A stretch of 64,000 nucleotides of DNA from Neurospora tetraspora (lineage: Eukaryota; Ascomycota; Sordariomycetes; Sordariales; Sordariaceae): NCBI RefSeq assembly GCF_033439725.1, contig NW_026944386.1, forward strand, positions 1 to 64,000, read 5' to 3'. Made by a program: the position numbers and the translations under genes. Shown one piece after another: positions 10,439-21,291 of this stretch. The notes under the pieces are model-generated. The model ran no database searches. It worked only from the letters and a program-made list of their open reading frames with translations, and was not told where the DNA came from. Each line of letters begins with the position of its first letter. The stretch's first letter is position 1.

Positions 10439-11299
10439 TCACGCCTGCACAGCACCCAAGACCAAAGGAGCAATCAAACTCCTTTCGCTCTCACTCATGC
10501 CCAACTGCCTACCACCAACATTAGACAACCTGATCCCCATGGCTCCCGCTAACCCTATCCCTGCACCAGCAAGGAGCAAGTTAAACACGCAGCAGGAGAC
10601 TGTCACAATCTTCTTGCGCCAGTGTTGCTCGCCTTCTGTGAGGGTGACTTTAGCAGAGGTGGTCTCGACGGCGAGGAGAGCGGCAAAAATCCCGATGTTG
10701 AGAATTAGTCCTATAGTTCCCTGGTGGTGTTTGTTAGCATATCGTTGACGGAGTGCTGTGTGAATCGATGGGAATGTGGAGGAGGTAAGGGCTGTAACCG
10801 TGTGCTGCGCTGTAACCGACGGATGCAATGTGTTCTGCATCCGATGCGGTCAACACTGGAAAGGGATGAAGAATGGTGTAGTGCTGCTATCGGACGGTCA
10901 TGATGGTGGGCAAGTGAAAAGGGACCGTGCTGACGCCACTGCTGCTACACCGACACGAAAGAAGAACTGACTTACCACAATGACCGAAGCAACCGGCAAC
11001 AGCTCATTGACAATAATCCCAAAATTGCTATGCCCACTTCCACTCTTTCCATCAACACCATTGCCCAGGCCCTGTACCAGTACAATGTTGCATGACTTGG
11101 TATCAGAGTTAATGACTGTTTGGTCATCCGACATGTTCATGACTATTGTCGTTGGTTGCTGTAATGTGGTGTCTAAATTGTCGGCCTCGCTCTGCAGGTT
11201 GTGGATGAAGGCCACGACGCCGGCTATTATCAGTCCGAGGTGGCCGAGGATACAGAGAATGTGAGTGAGCTTCCACCATGGGTGATTAGTTCTGTACAT
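10439..11299 (-). CDS. small multi-pass membrane protein of unknown family, at least two exons
   Basis: Exon 1 is 10976-11299 (MYRTNHPWWKLTHILCIL...). A 255-nt intron (10721-10975) has donor GTG|GTAAGT, branch TGCTAAC and acceptor CCACCAG. Exon 2 from 10720 reads GTIGLILNIGIFAALL and onwards, and the junction is phase 0. Reading on to the TGA at 10439 gives about 201 residues. Four hydrophobic segments are visible: residues about 12-34 (LCILGHLGLIIAGVVAFI), about 92-125 across the splice, about 150-175 (CVFNLLLAGAGIGLAGAMGI) and a short C-terminal one (IAPLVLGAV). A GTGAGT at 10437-10442 overlaps the stop, so a third exon further left is possible and the C-terminus is uncertain. I do not recognise the family. 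Confidence 0.6.
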
Positions 11300-13146
11300 G
11301 GTGATGTGTATGGGTTGATGGCATGCGCGTGGTTAGGGGTGACCGGTAAGTAACGAGGACGACGAGGATGGTGATGGTTAGGGTGATAATAAGATTGGTA
11401 AGCGGTGGAAGGTGAAACTGATGACAACCTCAGGCGAAGATCTGATACGCACGCCAACGTTATAGTATAAGAATGACTAGGATGATAGTGAAAACAGAGC
11501 GCAAGTAGACAAGTCGACTGAGCATGGTATTGACTTGAGAAAGGGATGCCATGTATATAAGGCACTTGCCATGGCCTGGCTGACACTGGACAGCAGACGT
11601 GGACTCGGCCAGCCCAGGAATAACACCAACCAACATCCGATTGGTAAAAATGTGACCGAGTTGTTGCCCTTGATGATGCTCCTTGCGGTCCTGCGGCGAC
11701 ACCGGACTGTGCTCAGGGGCCCAGGGGCTCAAAGAGACGTCTATCCTGGTTTTTTCCTGAAAGCGCCGCTGTTCCTTGGGCATCTTCCCAAACTGGACGC
11801 GAGCTCTCACGAAGGAAGAAAGAGGTGGACCAACTTGGACTAACATGTTTGATGGTGATTGGCATTCGCAAGGATTTGAGAGGTACCTATGTTAAGCTGA
11901 AAACGGGTAAAGTAAAAGAATGATGAGATCTGGTTGTTAGCGTCTCCAGGAAGAAAGGCTTGGGTGGTTGTAGCTCCACACCCGCCTCCTCCTGGGCTTG
12001 TCATCATCGTTCACTGCCACAATGGCTCTTTGCGACTTTGTGTGACGAGATGTTAAGCGACGGGAAAAGGTACCGGTGAAGGGAAGGTGGTTCGTGGTAT
12101 CTTTGTTCTTCATTCTGTTGGTTGTTCAGAATGGTCTGGATATGTCGCGGATAGCGGAATCAGCCACAGTTCACCGTTCGGGTCCCTGTCCATATGGTGT
12201 TTTCTCAGTTATCAAATTTCCCATACTCGGTCTCAGCCCCAATTCGATGAACTCACCCCGCGTTTCAAGATTGGGGTTCAGATGATCACGATGCCTTGGC
12301 GTCTTCGGAGCACAGTGAAACTGATGGTTTTGGCTGGGATTTTGGACCCAGACTTGTTGCTAGCCTGCTCCCAGCGCTCGTCTACTGACGTGATAATCTC
12401 GAATGATGGATTTTAGCTCCCGCCCGAGCGGGAACTAGGCGTACAGGATTGAACCTTCTGAGTAAGCTGTCTGTTGTGTGAACCGTAGGACTGAACCACA
12501 AAGTGCACATTGCACAACTTAACCGCTGGGTCGCCCTCCGATCTCAGATCTATGAATGGATGACATCCGGGCGAGGGAGATGATTGGTGGTTAGCAGTCA
12601 ATTGGACGTGTGTTGTAACCAATCACTTATTAGCACTTCACCCTCCGAAGCGGCGACTGACAGCGTCCCTGACTGCTATGCCGATTATTGACGGACAACG
12701 TTGACATGACAGGACCCCAACTGCCCTCGATAGAAACCCGGTGAAGGCTTCATCGTTTTCGATGTCAAAAGTAAAATTGAAGGTTGCGACTGACTCAGAC
12801 GGATGCCTTGGTTTGGTCTGTGGCTTTGTGGTTCGAACTGTCCCCATGCTCTCTGGAGTGATTGGTGCCTAGAGGCCCCGGTTAGGTTTCTGAGGTAAAT
12901 ACTGTAAGGTAGTTGATTGATGTCAGTCCGCAGCTGCGTGTAAGGTATCGTGTGACGGGAGGTTGGGTCTCGGTGTAGGTCGAGAACGCAGGGGTGTCGA
13001 TGCTGGACCTTGACCTTCTAGAAAACAGTGGAAGAGTCACACTCTCATCGGTATGGTGGGGTCGGTTAATGCCGAAAAGTGAGAATAAACCCGGGGCCGG
13101 GGCTCGAATCCCTATGGTCGGGTCCTTGCTTGCCGACATGCAGCGG
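11300..13146. other. 1.8-kb stretch without a supportable gene
   Basis: Upstream region of the membrane-protein gene, then normal-GC DNA. Short frames (for example 11460-11846 minus and 12638-12847 minus) show no domain, codon bias or splice support. A T-arm-like motif near 12450 on the minus strand has no matching acceptor arm. Confidence 0.5.
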
Positions 13147-13377
13147 TACAGTAATGTCCCCTGCAGTTGCAAGCACCCCCTACTGCAAAAACCCTACTTA
13201 TTGCTAAAGAAGTTGGCTGCCAGATTTACAGGCCAATACTGGGACTGCTAACTGCTAATTGCAATAGTGACGGCCGGATTCTTACATTAACAAGGGTTAA
13301 GTTTTGGTGAGAGTGAACACTTATACCCCTCTATCGGGGGTACGGTCACCCTTAAAGACCCACTTTTCCGGTCCGTC

Positions 13378-13545
13378 TGTGTCAGAGGCCAGGGGATTCA
13401 CTGGGCGTACACGTGCCTAGCTAGATTGGGATATGTGGGATTTTTACCCAGATACTAGAGCTTCAAATCTACAGAGCCAGTCTTATACATATATATACAA
13501 TCAAGCTACGTTGAACCTGTATTGATTATTACCTATAATGTTACA
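13378..13545 (+). repeat. 5' LTR of RIP-mutated Ty1/copia element
   Basis: Starts TGTGTCAGAGGCC and ends TGTTACA, 168 bp. It aligns along its length with 18795-18952, with about 10 extra bases near 13464. Less RIP-mutated than the internal region. Confidence 0.85.
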
Positions 13546-16500
13546 ATTAAAAGGCTTATTAATTTAATTGTTAAAATTATTGCCAACAACGATAACCAAT
13601 TAAACGACTATTAATAATATCTACGACCAAGATTAATAACGTTACTCTCAATAGCCTTAAAGATTAGCCGGCTTAGGAAAATACTTTTATCTCTATAATT
13701 TAGCACTTTAGTTTCTAGAAGTATATCGATCCTAATAATTGTATACTTTGGCTAATTGAGCCTATAGAGCTTAACATCGCTAACTACTAAGGGGAAATTC
13801 CCGCTTAAAAAACGAGAGAAGTTAAGAAAGATAGGGAGGTTGCCCTATTTATTACCGCTAAACTTTATGGCTTTTATTATAAGCGCAACTACTATAATTA
13901 TATAATTGAGAAATTAGGTTAGCGTATAGAGGTTAAAACTTTTTTTAATTTAGGTACTAAAAAGATTATATTAAATCGTTAGATATTTAAAACCGTTGAA
14001 AATAATTACCTTGAAATGAATTTTACTAAATATATTAATTTATATAAATAATATAATAATTTTAATTCATCTACCGCTTTTAACGATTGTAAAGTAAAGA
14101 AATTCGCTCGGGCTAAATTTATTAATATTTTTAAACCCTTTAATAAAGCTAACCATATTTAGTACAATTAAACCTTTTATTAGGAAGCGGCTATAGCCCT
14201 CTATATTATTAGAAGAATTATTAGAATAAATGAATTACATTTATAGTTCCTAAAATTCTATATAATTATAAAGTCGAATCTTTATACCGCTTAGGTAAAC
14301 AATTACTAACTCTAATATAATAAAGAGATTGAGAGAAACTTTAATTTCAAAATCTCTTTCCGTACCGTAGCCAAGGACTTTCATAAAGTAATAATAGCGA
14401 ATATTATTTAAGGAAAGGGTTACCCCCTCTTACTTAAAGGTATTATATTTGTAATTACGTTAAATATTAAATTTATTAAAGAGGACGTTCCTAGTAACGA
14501 ATAAAACTCTAACCCGGAAATAAAAGGACGGGGAGAGGTTATAAAAAAATAAGCAAATTTAGGAAAAATATTAATAAGAATAAATATATTTCCTCTTCGT
14601 CCCTATTAATAAATAAACAACCGCGATAATCCCTATACAAATTTTATAAATAGCCGGGCTATAATTTAAATAAATACTATTACGCTAAATTATAATTAGC
14701 CTAAAAAGGTTAGGTCGAAAGTGTTATTATTAAGAAGTGCGCGTTCGCTAATTTAAAGAAAAATAAAATATTTAAAGAAGCTATTAACTATCTACGAATA
14801 TAATAGGACGACGAAGATTAAAATAATTAATTCTATAAACGCCGGGTAAGTAAGAATAATCTTTTAGTACCTATAGCAAAACGCAGCGATATATATTTAT
14901 GAAGAGACTTTAAAATCTTCGATTTAAATATAATAATATATATTTTTAATAAAGTTAATCGGTTTAAAGATTTTATCCTATTAAATACTAGTAATTACGT
15001 ATAGGTTGGAAATAAGTAGATTCTTATCAAATTGTATAATATTATTATAATTATAATTTAAGACAACATTAGAGATAGAGAGCTCCAATTCTTTAACGTC
15101 ACCCTAGTACCGGGCATAATTTATAACTTCGTCTCCTTAAAATAATTCAAAGATAAATAAATCTACTAGGATTATAAGAATAACTATTTATACTCCCGCC
15201 TTATAAACCCCCTTATTTACTATATCTACTTTAAATATAAATAATTTATTTTAAAGTATATTTTTCTATAGAATGGCACTAACGAATCTTCTTTTACTAT
15301 ATAGTATATAAATTATATTAAGCGGAAGCCTTAAAAAGGTAAACCCTTTCGTTAATATCTTCGATTTGGCCACCCAGGACCCGAGACCTTAATTAAACTA
15401 ACGGAATAAAAGTAAAGCGTACGATTCAAGGGACCGGATATAATATACTACAAATTATATACTAAAACTAAATTAAAGTACTAAGTACGTAGAGAAGCTT
15501 ATAACTACTTAGAAGGCCTTAGGTTATAATTAGCTGTCGATTTCATCTTTTATAAAGAAGTAAAAGTAGGGGGCTAAAAATATTCAAATTTAATAGTAAT
15601 CATAAACCGGTAGTCTAAATTTGTCTAAATATATTACCTAGGCAATAGAGAAGCCGAATCTATTATTACGTATTTAGAATCCCTTTATATAGGGCTATAA
15701 ACTCAATACTAAATCGTACTTCGGGTAATCGAATATAATAACGAAATAATTAGTAGTAAGAAGATTACCACCTAGTTTACTACTAAAGGAATTAGTATTA
15801 AACCCTTAGTACTTTATATATAAATTTAAAACGGCGGCGTAAAGCGTTTAGGAGGTATAATCAAAATTAAAAGTACGGCAATATAATTAAGTGCAAATCT
15901 TGCTCACGAGTTATAAATAGAATTTATTAGAGTAATTACATATTTATATAACTTAACTCCTAAGGCGGAATATTATTAAAAATCTCCCCAAAATCGATTC
16001 GAAACGTACTACTAATTTAAAAACAATATTATTCCTCTATTAAACCCCACCCCTACCATCCTACACTTTAAAGTATATAGCTATAAAGCCTTTATTTTTA
16101 CAATAAAAATTATAAAAGAATAGAATAAATTAATAAAATTTAAAAACTATACTTAGGTTAACTATTTAATTAAATACTAATCAACGAATAATTATAAGAT
16201 TTAGAATCCTTATACTAACTCTATTATTATTATATAAAATATTATATTCAATAAAAACAAAGTCTTTCCTAGTAATAATATTAAAAAAATCTATAATACT
16301 CGTAATATCTCCCTTAAAGAGCTAGCTACACAATGAAAAGACTTTTATTAAATAAATATCGTACAAGTAAACGTCCTATAAATCCAAGTTATACTTGTCG
16401 TAAATGATATAATTCTTAGCCCTATTGTGTAAAACCTTCCTACTAAGGCCAAAAATATATTATGGGAAAAGGAGAAATTAGGGTCTCTAAAAATATAAAC

Positions 16501-18794
16501 GTAATCTAAATCTCTAGAAGTCTTATAAGTATTAAGGATACTACTAGGTTTAGAAATACTATAAAAGTCTTTAGAACTTTTATTATCGGTACCTATATAA
16601 TTACTATCGGATTCTTAAAATATAATTTTAAATTCAAAGGATAAAGAAGAAGGCTATCTCCCTATACCTCCCAATAATGTAGGTACATTTCTAATAACCG
16701 ACCTCTCTCATTCTAATAAACAATCATAATTAACTATAAATTAATACCTTTATTAGGCCGTATCATTCTTATTTATAAAGGGTAATCAACCTATAAGCGT
16801 CTAAGAAAAAAAGGTCCTAAATTAAACCTTCCTAGAATAAATAAGAAAAAAGGGTATTAATATTAATCCCGACTATAATTCTAAATTAAAAATAATAAGG
16901 GATATTATTAACCGCTATAGAATAAAAAGTATATTAAGGACCTTCTATCCAATTAACTTTCTACCTCTTTTAAAGTATTATAGTAATTTCAATTCTTATT
17001 CCTTTAAAGAATTCTTTAAGGCTATAGAGAAGGAACCCTTAAATAAATATAAGGATAAGAAATCCTAGAAGTAGGTTAATATTAAAAAAGCAGGAAATAA
17101 CAAAATATTCGGTTCGATATAAGTATATACTTACAAATTTAATTAAAACGGCCGGTTTCTTAAATATAAGGCGCATTTAATTATACGTAGGGACTAGTAA
17201 TTTAAGGATAGCGTACGTAAAATATACGTAATAACTTTAGTAATTAGGTCGTTCCGTATCCTAATAACTATAGCCGCCTATTTCAACCTCGACTTAACCT
17301 AATACAATACGAAGAATACTTTTATTAATACTATATTTAATAAAGTAATATTCATAAAGGCTTCTCCTAAATATACTAGGAAAGGTTAAATACTCTAATT
17401 ACTACGTACGCTATATAATTTATAGAAATTTCCCTTCCTCTAATAATAGGAATTTACTAAGACCCTCGTAGCTATAAGTATAAACCCTCTCCCTATAGAG
17501 CCTAATATCCTAATTGAAAATAATATATTCCTCTTTTTCTACGTCGACGATATTATTATTATTTATAAGTATAAGGATAAAGAGATTGTTATAATTAAAG
17601 AAGTAGTAGCCGTTATAGAGAGGAAATATTAATTAATAGGTAGAGAGCTATTAAAATCGTTTTTAAGTATTAAAATGATTCGAAATTAAAATTTCTTTTT
17701 TAATTTAGCTATTATAGCGCAATTATATTTAGAAGAACGTAGACAAAATTAAATATATCAAGAAATTATATTCTACGCCTATAATTAAGGAAGAATTCCT
17801 ACCTTACTAAAATAATGTAGCCCTATATAAAATTTACGTGTATTAAATTAAAATCGGTTTAATTCTTTATATCGCTATTATATTGCAATTAAACGTAGTT
17901 CTCCCGGTCTTTAAATTTATTCGATTCAATTCAAATCCAAATTTAGTATATTATACGATTATAAATCGAATATTATTCTACCTTCTTATAATTCAAAATT
18001 ACGCCCTTCAATTAAATAGCAAAGACCATTAAGACTTCTATATTATAATTAACTCCTTATTTATAAATAATTCTCTTAATCGAAAGAATTTATCAGTATT
18101 TATATTCAAACTCCTAAGCGCTATAATCAATTAGCAAACTAATAAGTAAAATACAATTATAACCTCATTTATAGAGGCCGAACTATTATCCCTTAGTTAG
18201 GAAACTAAAAAAGCTATTTATATTCGCTATTTCTTTAACGAATTTACCCTAGGGTTTAAAGATTAAAAGGCTACGCCTATAGGCTATAATGATAAATAAA
18301 CAATGCAATTTATCATAAAGGAGGGAATTCGGCTTAAAACAATTTAAATACGTCGATATATATAAATATTAATTAAAATAAAAGTAGGAGAGAAAATTAG
18401 TAAATATAATCTATATATTAATTAATGAATAGATTATAAATAGCCTTATTAAAAGCCTCCTTCCCGTAATGCATTTAAAATATATAGAGCAATTAGGGCT
18501 CGTAGAACTATAGCGGCTATAAATTTAATTACGAGAGTTTAGTAGTAGAGATATCGCTATAGGCTGCTTGAAAGGTATAGAGAATTCTATAGAGGAGGAT
18601 TCGGGTGATAAATCGGTAAGTATAATAATAAACATAGTAAGGCAAGACTTTTACGAATAACGGCTTGAAAGCTACTATAACGAGGAAGTAATTTAGGAAT
18701 AGTATTATTTTTGGCCAGTTTTAGAAGGATTTTAAGGTATTTTAAGCCATTTTTAGGTAAATCTAGCGTAATTTATACATTAGATCTAAAGGGG
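13546..18794 (+). pseudogene. Ty1/copia Gag-Pol, destroyed by RIP
   Basis: About 5.2 kb, very AT-rich, nearly devoid of CpA and TpG, full of TAA/TAG stops. Plus-strand remnants in copia order: an RT region from about 17150 with IAAYFNLDLT followed by the catalytic FYVDD at 17540-17551 and IIII beyond it; then an RNase H/C-terminal region near 18330-18510, where KYIEQLGL-like wording and VGEKIS survive. Integrase should lie upstream of RT in a copia element, though I could not mark its catalytic residues. Not functional. Confidence 0.8.
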
Positions 18795-18952
18795 TGTATT
18801 AGAGGCCAAGGGATCTACTAGGCATATGCGTGCCCAACTGGACTAGGATATACGGATTTTTACCTAGATGCTAGAGCTTTAAGCCAGTCTCATATATATA
18901 CACACAATCAAGCCACGTTGAACCTATATCGATCATCACCCATAATATCACA
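18795..18952 (+). repeat. 3' LTR of the copia element
   Basis: Starts TGTATTAGAGGCC after a polypurine-like AAAGGGG and ends ATCACA, 158 bp. Pairs with 13378-13545. The flanks (CCGTC on the left, GTCAG on the right) do not form a clean 5-bp target duplication. Confidence 0.85.
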
Positions 18953-19088
18953 GTCAGTCAGCGGCCCTCCAGTGGCCTGAACGCCTGGTTCTGGCCTGTG
19001 CGCTGGATCCCTCTTTTGCAAACACCCTACTTATTGCAAGGAAAATCGCTGCCGGAATTGAGTTGCATTAACAGGGGACATTACTGTA

Positions 19089-21291
19089 GGTAGGTACGAA
19101 CTGCTGCACCATGCCCCGCTTACCATGTGCCACAATGCCAAGAGAACTAGGTAATGAGGCGAATCATGCTGTCGGTCCGGGTTCTCGGCACTCTTCTGCG
19201 AGCTGCGCGCTCGATTCTGAGATGATTAGAAATGAATAAAAGGCAACTGAAGCTTGAATGAGAAATGTTCGAAAACTGTGGTTGAAGTGCACTCCAGTCG
19301 TCGTTCAGTGATTTGGGTATGTGCCCCGCTGTTTGAAGGTTAAGGCCGCCGCCACCAGTCAGGGGGACCCCATGACACTGGAGGACAAACCAGGGCAACC
19401 GGCGGAGGGGCTTAACGTGGGGTCGGCTTAGGTCATGTTTCCGTTTTCATTCCTTTGTTCTCACGATACCAACATGAGGGGGAAAAGAGGGTTCGATCGA
19501 AGGCGGCTGAAGTGAATACCAAGGGCGTCGGTCGCAGTGTGACAGCAACTCTGTTGTTTGCTGCCTGGACATCATGATCGGCTTGTAACCCACGACTAGG
19601 CAAAGACATTCTGCACCAGCAAGATACGCAACTACAATCAACCCGGACATTGAAGCCTAAGAACCGAGCGTTGCACATACGCCCACGCGCACGTGGTAAC
19701 CATCTCAGGGCAGAGGAGACTGCGGTCACTCGGAGCGGCCGTCACCCCTGTTGACAGTCAACGCCCCGGAGCCGGGTCCGAATATCTGGGATGACCAACA
19801 GTCTGGTCCACGATACCAAGACTACACGGATGGGATGCATGTTTGTTTCAGCCATCTTCAAGCCCGGGCTTTTCCTCTCGATATGACACTAACAATTTCC
19901 ACAATTCCGCGATAGAATTAGGCTTCAGTCTCCCACTTAACAAACAAGAGCGAAAAAAGCCTTGGATGCCTTGAACAGCCCGCTCAAGATCCGTCGAGCT
20001 ACTTTCGAGTCACGGCCCCCAACTCGTGAACTTATATGATGATGGCATTTGTGGAGTTGGAGGAGGCTCATACACTCATTTCGGTCCGGCATGTTTCCTG
20101 GCCACTCGACCGTGCCCGTTGACGGGAGCAGTACCATCCATGCTGGAGCATCAACGGAGCTGACACCCGTCCGCCTTACCTCACCACCCAGCTTACACTG
20201 CACCGCTTAGAAGTGTCCGGGATGTGGTCTGAATCATTCGGCGTGCCGTAAGGGCGCGTTCGGCCAGGATTGAACAAGGGGTCGAAGAGCCGGTACGGGC
20301 CCCGGCGTACAAATCCGCTGTTAGTCGCGGTTAACCGCTAACGCCATGCCGCAGTTGCACTCTCGAGACTCTGAACCACACAACCGTATACCCAGCATAT
20401 ATGCGCCGAGGTGGTGTTGCGCAGCAGTCTGGTCTGTTAGTGTTAGTGTTGGTGTTAGCGAGTGTTAGTGCGGATGACAGCCCCACTTGTTTCTCGCAGA
20501 CCCCACACCGGCGATTGCCAGGTGGGTGACCCCTGCCCTGGACACTCGCAAGGCCACCCGACCCGTCATCCCCGCCATCGCTCTTTTCATCCAATCCAAG
20601 AAGCCAATTCGCGTCCGCGTCCAACAATGATGATGCCTATCTACAACATACCTAGGAGCACTTGTCGCCAATGGAAGATATACAATCACCAATACCAACA
20701 TCTCCCACGGACATGCGTCCGGAGAAGAGTCACCGAGCAAGAGAATGACGGCGACACCGAAGGCACTGACTCCACTGACAACGGTCTTCCTTTGATGGCA
20801 CCCGGAATGCCCCGCCGCACCGGTATGTACTATTCCCTTCCTGGCCCGTTCTTGTTGCTCCGCCCCCCGACCTCGCGGCGCGGCGCGGCACGCAAACTCA
20901 ATCCCAACCTGAATAGTATAGGGTACTGACTTCTTTATCGGAACCAGAAGAACCCTACACCTTTTCTCGGTCACGATACGTCGCACGCGCGCGGTTGTGG
21001 CAGTGAACCGCTTCTTGCTCCGACCCTTCACAGTTGATCCAACGCGCAATGAGCCACGCTCGGGTGGACCAGTTCTCGGGAAGTGACTGTCCGCTGTCCA
21101 GAGACTCCCTCGATAACTCCGAATATCCGCGATACTGGTGCACATTGAACACACTGCACAGCAGGCGGTAGGGCTGAGGACCCCTACAATGGGCGGGAGC
21201 ATCACACGACGTCACCGCCGTGCCAAGCCATAGCACAGTCGAGCCGAGTCGAACCATGCCGGGCAGAAGAGATGAGAGGATAGCATAGGAT
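19089..21291. other. 2.2-kb stretch without a supportable gene
   Basis: Normal-GC DNA ahead of the HET gene. The longest frame (20465-21205, minus) has no domain and an implausible composition. A degenerate GTTAGT run near 20437-20470 is a simple repeat. The last few hundred bases are the likely HET promoter. Confidence 0.5.

Larger units (their letters stand above)
13149..19086. mobile_element. TA-flanked short inverted-repeat element (Tc1/mariner or pogo-like MITE), split by a copia insertion
   Basis: Perfect 15-bp terminal inverted repeats CAGTAATGTCCCCTG (13149-13163) and CAGGGGACATTACTG (19072-19086), each flanked by TA (13147-13148, 19087-19088), the target duplication of Tc1/mariner/pogo elements. 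Removing the copia element leaves about 363 bp, too short for a transposase, so it is non-autonomous. A second motif (ACCCTACTTATTGC) occurs in direct orientation near both ends, so the internal structure is more complex than a simple MITE. It is much less AT-rich than the copia insert. Confidence 0.65.

Noticed and set aside
11460-11846. 128-codon open frame on the minus strand
   Set aside because: No recognisable motif or splice structure, and an opposite-strand frame covers the same bases.
12420-12500. tRNA-like T-arm (GGTTCAATCC) on the minus strand
   Set aside because: No matching acceptor stem, D-arm or anticodon arm at the right distances.
20437-20470. GTTAGT-rich run resembling a telomere repeat
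   Set aside because: Units are GTTAGT/GTTGGT, not TTAGGG, and only a few copies in the middle of ordinary DNA.
20465-21205. 246-codon open frame on the minus strand
   Set aside because: Odd Arg/Cys/His-rich composition, no domain, and overlap with frames on the other strand; most likely chance.
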